Assembly: GCF_018143015.1 (NCBI RefSeq) | Contig: NC_054747.1 | Coordinates: 124,001-188,000 of the forward strand | Length of the DNA stretch: 64,000 bases | From: Lytechinus variegatus | Taxonomy: Eukaryota > Echinodermata > Echinoidea > Temnopleuroida > Toxopneustidae | Reading direction: 5' to 3' | In this document: positions 56,050 to 64,000 of the stretch, piece by piece | Numbering within the stretch: position 1 is the stretch's first letter | Layout of the letters: the number at the start of each line of letters is the position of its first letter | The notes under the pieces: generated by a model | Databases searched by the model: none | The model's input: the letters and a program-made list of their open reading frames with translations, nothing else | What the model was told of the DNA's origin: nothing | Program-made: the position numbers and the translations under genes

Positions 56050-58073
56050 TTATCGTTTCACATGTCTATTAAAAATATGTATGGCATTAGGGACAAAGGA
56101 TTGTCTGAACCTGCATCGTATTGTTTTAGGCACTGTAAGACGTACACCAGATCGATTGAACTTGAACAGATCATGGAGTGCATGAGATGAGTCTTGCATT
56201 ATTTTGTGAATCTTCAGAAGAATTTGTTTTTCATAAAGATCACCAAAAGTAGGGAGCTCTACGTGAGTAATTCGCTGAGCAGTTTTCCTAGCTCTCTCAA
56301 GCTTCTTCACATTTTCATTTGACAAATTCCCGAACATACAGACTAAGTTGAAGGTGATGATACACTGTATCAATGATTTGTAGAATAATAACAATATTGT
56401 GTTGTCTACTCGAAATTCCTTTAGTTTTCTGAGGAAGTACATCCTTTGATTAGCTTTTCCAGCAAGTACTTGTGTATTTGAATTCCAGTTCAATTTATTG
56501 TCGATAATCGTTCCTAAATATTTATATTCAGGAACCTGGTCTATGGGATGTCCGTGCATGGTAAGAGGCTCATGAAAATGTGAAGAGCGACGGAAATCAA
56601 AAATAACTTCCTTTGTCTTTTGAACATTGAGGAGTAGATTTGATTGATTACACCATTCTACAAAACTCTGTACTTCTTGGAAGTAGCTCTCTGGTCCATG
56701 CTTTAAAAAGCCGCAAATAACCGTGTCATCAGCATATTTAATTACAGAACAGTTGGAAAACAGAGAGCTGCTTCCACTGGAGTAAATGGAGTAGAGAAAG
56801 GGAGAGATTACACAACCTTGAGGAGCTCCGATGCTGATGGATGTAATATTTGAGGAAACTCCATTGTGTCTTACCCATTGAGGCCTATTTACCAGAAAAT
56901 TTAAGATGATTCTGACATACTTTGGAGAGACATCAAAGTTTGATAAATACTCAGCCAATTTATGAGGCATTATGGTGTTAAAAGCACTACAAAAATCAAC
57001 AAAGACACATCTAACAAAAGCTTTTGGGAGCTCAAGGTGTTGGTAGATCCTGTGTAAGAAGACTGTCACAGCATCTTCAACACTTCTATTGGTTTGGTAT
57101 GCATATTGGTTAGGATCAAAGAGACCTGTCTGACGTCTGAGCGATTTAACCAGAACTCTCTCAAAGCACTTCATTACATTTGATGTTATTGCCACAGGGC
57201 GGTAGTCATTAAACTCTACTGGTTTTTTAACTTTTGGAACAGGGGTAATAATAGAAGATTTCCATATCTGCAGAATTATACCTGTATCCAAGCATGCTTG
57301 GAAAATGTCAGTAAAAATACAAGCAAGTTGTTGGCTGCAAACTTTTAATAGTTTGTTTGAGATCCCATCCGGACCAGTTGCCTTCCCAACTTTGGCCCTA
57401 GCAAACATATTCCTAACATCACTAACTTTAATTGTTACATCATCAACATCATTGGTTTCATTAATTTTACAGTTGAGCATTTCCAACATAGAATTATTTT
57501 CAGCAGAGAGGTCGTTCGTGTCGAACCTACTGTAGAAATCACAAAGATCATTTATATATTGCACAGTAAGCTCTTGATTTTGGTTAGATTTCTTATAACC
57601 AGTGATAGATTGCATTTTCTTCCAAGCTGCTTTGTGGTCCGAACTTCTAAAATTCTGTTCTAACTTTTTCCTATATTTATCCTTACTGCATGATATCTGT
57701 TCTCGTATTTTCTTCTGTAGTTCTTTCTTCCGATCCTTGTCACCATCATGAAAAGCGTCCCGTTTCTGTTTCAGTAAGATTTTTAATTCTCTTGTGATCC
57801 ATGGCTTGTTGTTAGGGTATGCTCTATATTTCCTTACAGGTATGGAAGATTGTACGCAGAAATCAATGTAGTTGTTGACAATTGATAGCGTTCCATCTGC
57901 AGATTCTGCTGACTCAAGAAGGGTATTCCAATCAGTGCACTCCAGACTAGCTCGCAGTGTCTCCACTTCATCCTTGCCCCAGATCTGCTTCTCTCCGGTG
58001 ACCGGCTTTCGTGATTTGAGCTGCTGTCTGTATTTTGGACGTAGAAGAATATTGCAGTGATCAGAGTTACCAA
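56050..58073 (-). pseudogene. Non-LTR retrotransposon ORF2, reverse transcriptase half
   Basis: A long minus-strand frame (638 codons from the first Met at 57966, open further to the insertion edge at 58073) codes the linker and RT: KPWITRELKILLKQK, VGKATGPDGISNKLLK, FNDYRPVAITSNVMKCFE, FVDFCSAFNTI, GAPQGCVISPFLYSIY and the catalytic YADD (near 56740), then FLRKLKEFRV. This places it in the jockey/CR1/Rex1/L2 group. The frame is separated from its own endonuclease half by the foldback element at 58074-62202. Confidence 0.88.
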
Positions 58074-58954
58074 TAGTCCAGTCAATATAGGGTTTGACCC
58101 ACCGCTAATTGCAACACTTGATTTTCCACTGTAATGCTTTCCAGGAAGGTCCCCTGAACAACATACTAAAAGTCCCCAAAAATCCAAGGTGTGGAAATTT
58201 ATGAAATTTGCATATTATGCAAATTAGCCATAAAAAGTTAGAAAAATAAGGAAAATAGTCCCAAAATTACAAATTAAGTGTCCAAAACAATTTAATTTGA
58301 GAGGAAATTTATGATAAATAATTTTAATCAATGTTTTTAATCAAAAATGCAAACAAATCTACCTCATTTGCATAATATGCAAATAAGCATCCATATATGG
58401 AAAAAAATGTCAAGATATTGTGATTTTTCTCTCATTGACTGCTTGAAAATTTCAATAATGTTGAAATTACTATGCGTCTATCACTAAGGACGTTGAATAC
58501 ATTAATATTAAGCTTAGTGTCTGTAGTGTCATTTGCATATTATGCAAATAAGTATCTAACATGTGATAAATATTCAAGAAAACACACTGGTGATACATTC
58601 CTCAAAAATTGCAAGTAGATTATCTATTGAAATTAGAATATGGAAATGCCTTACAGGAAAGTAATACAATATTAAAAGTCATTAAATAGACAATCATAGG
58701 AAAATCACAAAATTTGCATATTATGCAAATTAGCCATAATAATTTGCAAATGAGGAAAATAATAAAAAAATTGGAAATCAAGTGCGGAAAACAATATAAA
58801 TTGAACGGAAGCTCATGGTAATCTTTACAAATCTAATAATTCTTCAAATTAAAAAAAATTTAATAAATCTCCATCATTTGCATATAAAATTATGAGCATC
58901 CTTGTATGAAAAAACCCCAGAAATTTTGAGTTTTCTCACACAAATAGTTAAACC

Positions 58955-59560
58955 CCATTCAACAGAGAACAAGACCTCTGAAAGACTGCTGTAAGACGAT
59001 AAAACTTGCTTGATCTTTCAAGGGTCTTTCAACGAACTTTCAAAGATCTCCGATGTCTTTCACGATTCCTGATAGATCTTTCAATTGTCTTTATGTTCCT
59101 CATGAGTCCAAAAACTTTTTGAAACGGTTAAAAACAGTCTTTCAGTGGTCTTACAGTAAAATTATTTTTTGATGATTTTTCAGTGGTCTTTCAATGAACT
59201 TTCAAAGTTCTTATTAGTCTTTCTATGATCTTTCGGCAGTCTCAAGATTTTTACGGAGATTACTGTAAGACTCATGAGAGATCATTGAAATATCATCGAA
59301 TGATAAATTAAAGACCAGGCAAAGTCTATGGAAAGAATTTTGAAAGATCACCTGATGCATAAACATCTCTGAAAGACCATTGAAAGATCTCTATAGGACA
59401 GGTGTCTTTCAGAATTCTTTGAGGGGTCTTTCTGAGCCATTCCACAACAGAAATGACAAATTTCAGTGATCTTGGAGACTGCTGTATAAATTAAGACCTT
59501 GCCAATTTTTGGTCTTTGAAAGGTCCTTCAAAGGTCTCCCCTCTGTGGATCTATATCTGA
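58955..59560. repeat. CTTTCAA-rich degenerate repeat
   Basis: Dozens of copies of motifs such as GGTCTTTCA, GATCTTTCAA and CTTTCAAAGATC, with the reverse complement (TTGAAAGATC) in the second half, giving an imperfect inverted repeat. Confidence 0.7.
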
Positions 59561-59899
59561 AGTGGAATGTACATGTTATTCAAATAAGCATCCGTCATGT
59601 TATAAAATAATAATCAAGTAAACTTGTGATATTTTCCTCTAAAATTCCACGTAGATTATATGTAACCGTGATGACCTTGCTTGGTTGATATTGACTTTTT
59701 TCATGAGCAGTTACCACCGGAGCAGATACCTCACTCATATCATGGAGCTCTGTTAATAGCTCTATGCTCATATTGTGCAATGAGTCAGTTCTACATGGGT
59801 CCCACTGTTTGAATGCTTCATATTTCTATCCAAGTCTTGCTCTCTCCTTGACTTGGTAGAGTCTTGGCTTTTCTTGCTAGTATAGTCCACGCTAGCATG

Positions 59900-60175
59900 C
59901 TCCTTGATTTGTTTTGTTTGTTTTGTTTGTGGTAACTCCCGTAGGAACTCGGCAGGACAGCATTTTGCTGGTAAACGCCAAGCTGGCATATTACCAATTA
60001 CCTATGAAACATTTTACGTCTAGGTTAACCAGTCATAGTAGCCGACGTTATAGACGACAGATATCACTCTCGGGCCTTTTTTATCAAAGTGGAGACAATG
60101 GCAGAGTTGGGATTCAAACTCACAACCTTGCGATTATGAGTCCAATGCTCCAACCACTGGAGCACCACGACCCTT
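59900..60175 (-). mobile_element. tRNA-Met-like SINE
   Basis: On the minus strand a head at 60173-60099 reads GGTGCTCCAGTGGTTGGAGC, GGACTCATAATC (CAT anticodon loop) and GTGAGTTTGAATCCCAAC. The acceptor stem does not pair. A body with GGTAATTGGTAATATGCCAG and a tail of (ACAAA)n follow. Confidence 0.65.
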
Positions 60176-61129
60176 TTGTCAAGTCAAGTGATCAGCAAGT
60201 CAAGTGATCAGCACAAGAAGTCACACCCAGTACAAATAAAATCTTGTTAGCTTCGAATATTTGGTCCTTGTAGCACACCACTTGTCTTGGTGGTGAATAT
60301 GAGTACTTGCTTGAATCACGAGATCTCTGGGCATGGTTTATAAGAGTACCAATGAGCATTTGCCCATACGAGCAACATGAAAGCCATTCATAAAGTCATG
60401 ATAAAGGCTTAAAATGTATATAGACATCATTCCCAGATACAGGAATCATGATTAGATGTTCTTGCTGAATCCAGTTGCTGCTTCAGGATGAAGCATCCAT
60501 ATTCTGTTCTTTCCTCTTTGATGAATGTCCTAAGAATGGCAACTATCTCCAAATATTGTAGCTATAGTTTCTAAGCAAATCGTATGCAAATGATATCAAT
60601 TTCCTGATATTTATGGCAAATGAAAATTCTTCAGTGAGACAATGAACAACCAAGCAGACGTTAACGGATGAAGGACTAAACCAGATTATTTAGGACACAA
60701 CATAACGGATCACCCTTAACGTCCCCATCAAATACCATCCAACAATGATTGAACAGTGTGTACCCATTCCAGGATTTGTTTGCCACTTTGTGTTACTCAT
60801 TGGTATACTGTGAGTATACAGAGGAATAAACCTGTCAGAAATCATGGTACGACTGAGGATGTTAGTCTGGAGGAATGCTGACATTCATAGTGTCATGCAC
60901 ATGTACTTTGGACAATCATACAACTCTCTGTACTGAAATCCGACAAGTCGAGCATAGGAGATTAAATGTTAATCAAGAGGACTTTGGCAAGAACCTAATA
61001 TCATGTTATCATGCTATGACTACATTGGAAGACAACTGGTTTTTAGTATTAGTATTTACCACTGATCATGATGATGATGACGCTGCTCTGCAAGTCCTGG
61101 AACCTTGTTCTGACCCAGGCATGGCCAGG

Positions 61130-61400
61130 TAACATATTTTTTAGTCAAGCGGGTGTAGCCCAAACTACTGAAGAAATTGTTAAACAAAACAACCTGCATG
61201 AAGCTACTAGGCCAGATGGAATCTCTGCTACACTTCTTAATGAGACTACTCATCAGATGTCACCTGCCATAAGTTTGCTTTTCTTGGCCTTCCTTCTGTC
61301 GTTCCCATCCATATAAGAAATGGACGTCAGCTCTATCAAACTACTCACCAATTTCAAATACTGTGCTTTATTCTTGCCAATCCCATCATCTTGTCAGACT
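61130..61400 (+). pseudogene. Fragment of another LINE reverse transcriptase
   Basis: HEATRPDGISATLLNETTHQ followed by SPAISLLF matches the KATGPDGI motif region of jockey/CR1-group RT. It is short and soon interrupted. Confidence 0.65.
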
Positions 61401-62202
61401 AACAACATGGCTTTAGGACGTGAAGAACACATTTCCAGTATTTTACCTTAAATACAAATCATATTATGATAAGTATGCATGCTTAGTGATAGCAGCATAT
61501 TGATTTGAACAACAGTCAATGTGAGAAAATCAAAATTTCTTGACATTTTCCATATATGGATCCTTATTTGCATAATATGCAAATGAGGCAGATTGGCTAG
61601 CTTTTTAAAATAAAAACATTGTACTTATTTATTCATCGTGAAATTTTGTTCGAATTGCTTGCTTTTGACATTTAATTTATTTAATTTATAATATTTGTGT
61701 TATTTTCCTTATTTTCTTTTCTTAATGGCTAATTTGCATAATATGCAAATTAATTTTCAGGCATTGTGATGAATTCTCATGCTTAGTGATAGTAGCAAAA
61801 ATGTCTACATAGATGAAATGTTTTCAAGCAGTCTATATGAGAACAATCACAATATCTTAAACATTTTTTCCATATAAGGATGCTCATTTGCATAATATGC
61901 AAATTAGGTAGATTCGCTGGCGCTTTTGAAAAACATTGAATACAGTTATTTATCATTACTTTTTGCTCAAATGAAATTGTTTTGGACACTTAATTTGTAA
62001 TTTTTGGACTATTTTCCTTATTTTTCTAATTTTTTATCGCTTATTTGCATAAAATGCAAATTTCATAAATTTCCACTGCTTGGATTTTTTGGACTTTCAG
62101 TATGTTGTTAAGGGGACCTTCCTGGAAAGCATTGCAGTGGAAAATCAAGTGTTGCAATTAGTGGCGGGTCACCCCCCTATTCTGGCTAGATTGACTGGAC
62201 TA

Positions 62203-63037
62203 CAAGCTGAGGACAGAGAGAAGAAACAAATGCGTTTGGAACGTTGCTGTAGCAAAGATTCAGCTTGGCATTATCACGAGTATTCTGAGTAACAAACTGT
62301 TTATATGAAGGTAGTGTGTATTGCAGGCTACATTTATTGAAGTCCCCCAAAATGACTTTAACTGAATCTGGAGAAATGTTCTCATACTCATTCACTTTAG
62401 TTGCTATGCTCTCACTTGCTAATTTAATGTTGGCTTGTGGTGGAACATAAGCCACAAACATAAATATCTGACCGAATTCCCTTGGAAGGTAGAATGGGCG
62501 TAGTCCAACGATAAGCAATTCTTAATCAGCAGTACATATCTTTTCTTTAATTGACCAGTTATTGCACCATGACTTATTCATAAACATGCATACACCACCA
62601 CCACGATTCTTACCGGATTTCGCAGTTCTGTCACTTCTGACAACTTCAAAATTTGTTATCTCTATTGCACTATCCGGTATGGCAGTATGGAGCCTGGTCT
62701 GATCCGTGAAACAAAACAAGCTGGCTTCACTATATTCGTTGAGGTACCGGACATTTGGGCGTAATTCGTCCATTTTATTCTGTAGTGAGCGTACACTTCC
62801 AAAAGCAATTGAAGGTAATGCTGTTTTAAGTCTCTTGCATGGCTTTATTTCCCGCGGAAAGTTCTCGTATCCATTGGGCTTGCACTCCACCTCCTCCGTG
62901 TGGCGGTACGAAACACTAGCTCCTTGGGTGTAGTCGAAGTCAGAGGGCAGACATGTTGTCAGCATGGAAAACCTCGTCAATAACAGCAAACCAGTCAGAA
63001 GCAGGATCCATCTAAAACTTGACATATAAGAATCCAT
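62203..63037 (-). pseudogene. Non-LTR retrotransposon ORF2, endonuclease half with in-frame stop
   Basis: The minus-strand frame from 63037 begins MDSYMSSFRWILLLTGLLLL (a hydrophobic start, unusual for ORF2) and then the APE-type endonuclease: FGSVRSLQNKMDELRP, NRGGGVCMFMNKSWC, a TAA at 62524-62522, then the same frame continues LIVGLRPFYLPREF, VAYVPPQAN, VILGDFN (catalytic Asp/Asn), and reaches the foldback insertion at 62202. The stop and the insertion make it non-functional. Confidence 0.85.
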
Positions 63038-63165
63038 TTTGACACAAGTTCACATATATCACAATTTCAAAAATTACGAAACAAATGAGAAAAATCAACA
63101 AAAGTCAGGAACAGAAAAAGCCAGCGGTGGTCGCCACTGTGCAGCGCCCTAAGTAAGACTGTATA
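63038..63165 (-). other. Probable 5' untranslated end of the LINE
   Basis: GGGCGCTGCACAGTGGCGAC (63153-63134) begins a short GC-rich leader about 115 bases ahead of the ORF2 Met. Confidence 0.5.
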
Positions 63166-64000
63166 TATCCATAAATTCATTGATTTCTTGACAATTTGGT
63201 GTGTTCTCCTTTCCTGTTTCCTGTTAAAAAAATTATGACACTGACGGATTTCAACAGAGTTACGATTGATCCGATAAATGGTAACTCTTTGTAAGATGGG
63301 GTCCAGGAATACGAGAAACCGAAACATAAACATACATTGAATGTATGCTCAGAGGGGGTAATGACGTGATCTACGTTTAAGGCTATTGAACAATCTTTAC
63401 ATTTTGCGAAGAATATTCTATAACGATTAAAACATACAAGAAAACTATGCAAGCAACGCACGACCTTGTCAAGAAATAATGGATCCTTTTCTCTTTCGAA
63501 CATATATATCTCAATATTACTCAGAGATACCATAGACACATTAAGAGGGTGTTGCAGAAAAAATCTGCGATCAATCCCAAATATTCTGTTACAGTTTTAG
63601 AACTGATAGATCAACGTTAGCTGTAGCAAATCCGATTAAACTTCTTGTTTCAAGGAGCAAATTAGCAATCTGTCACTAATTTGAAATTAACTGCGAGAAA
63701 TATGATTGATTTAGGGACCCAAAATGGACTTGCAATCGATCGCAAATTTCTTGCAATACCACATAAAAGGATTAAAAGATGGGAGTATTTGCTATGTTTT
63801 TTGCGTTCAATGATTTAAGAAATAGGGCAACGTTTATCTGGCGCTGCTCACTGGCTCTCAGAAAAAGGATCAATAGGAGAAAAAAATAATTGTCCGGAGA
63901 AGTTTTACTTCTGATTTTTATTTCGAAGAACGAACAATGGACTGTTGTTTTTACCATTATTGTAGTTATTATTACAATTCCTTTTTTGTTATCATAATTA
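63166..64000. other. AT-rich stretch, no gene recognised
   Basis: Contains a repeat tip CATCTTACAAAGAGTTACCA (minus, near 63275-63296) that also occurs at 55067-55092. No coding exon is supported. Confidence 0.4.

Larger units (their letters stand above)
58074..62202. mobile_element. 4.1-kb foldback transposon inserted in the LINE
   Basis: TAGTCCAGTCAAT starts the left end, and ATTGACTGGACTA (with a small insertion) ends the right. Arms pair for several hundred bases (ATTGCAACACTTGATTTTCC and AAGGTCCCCT on both sides). CAA flanks both ends (58071-58073 and 62203-62205); removing the insert and one CAA rejoins the LINE frame (CPQL + GNSDH). Inside: four ATTTGCATAATATGCAAAT palindromes per arm, a CTTTCAA-rich tract (58955-59560), a tRNA-Met-like SINE and a LINE fragment. 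No transposase frame. Confidence 0.85.

Noticed and set aside
57834..58187. 117-codon minus-strand frame spanning the LINE/foldback junction
   Set aside because: It is in a different frame from the LINE protein and crosses the insertion boundary.
58206..62060. CRISPR-like array of evenly spaced palindromes
   Set aside because: Repeats are palindromes within foldback arms of a eukaryotic transposon; spacers between arms are inverted copies, not unique sequences.

Overview
The window looks like animal nuclear DNA, most likely from an echinoderm such as a sea urchin. Genes are split by GT-AG introns, the background is AT-rich, and most of the 64 kb is transposable-element debris: tRNA-headed SINEs, foldback elements, poly-C/poly-G-tipped DNA transposons, LINE and DIRS-type retroelements. 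A 500-base run of N marks a scaffold gap. The species call is inference. No bacterial genes, CRISPR arrays or rRNA are visible.

Left third. 1-1540 holds a tRNA-headed inverted-repeat element, with a second transposon inserted into one arm. 2325-9811 (minus) is an eight-exon gene whose reading phases agree at every junction. It gives a 520-residue protein with a ParB/sulfiredoxin-like core. 10.6-15.4 kb is a graveyard of DNA transposons; two of them have exact 8-bp target duplications.

Middle. 15923-28437 (plus) is a second split gene. Exon 1 is acidic and serine-rich. It is followed by an array of 54-bp, phase 1-1 exons, five intact and three decayed, each coding one copy of an 18-residue acidic motif. 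29790-37553 looks like a 7.8-kb CACTA-like transposon (CACTG termini, TA duplication, AACACC subterminal repeats). It surrounds a spliced minus-strand gene with an N-terminal CIDE-N domain, a serine/acidic linker with a basic patch, and an unrecognised C-terminal domain reached through a frameshift.

Right third. Two Death-domain genes lie on the minus strand (40892-43202 and 54642-54909). Between them are a 4-kb hAT-like composite (43913-47900, exact 8-bp duplication) and a DIRS-type retrotransposon with a truncated gag but open reverse transcriptase/RNase H and tyrosine recombinase frames (49410-52348). A minus-strand non-LTR retrotransposon fills about 55160-63160. It is split by a 4.1-kb foldback element (58074-62202) whose removal restores the reading frame at the site.

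The genes do not form an operon or obvious pathway. Shared themes are death-fold and CIDE modules, acidic/serine-rich nuclear-looking proteins, and repeated use of mobile DNA as intron and intergenic filler.
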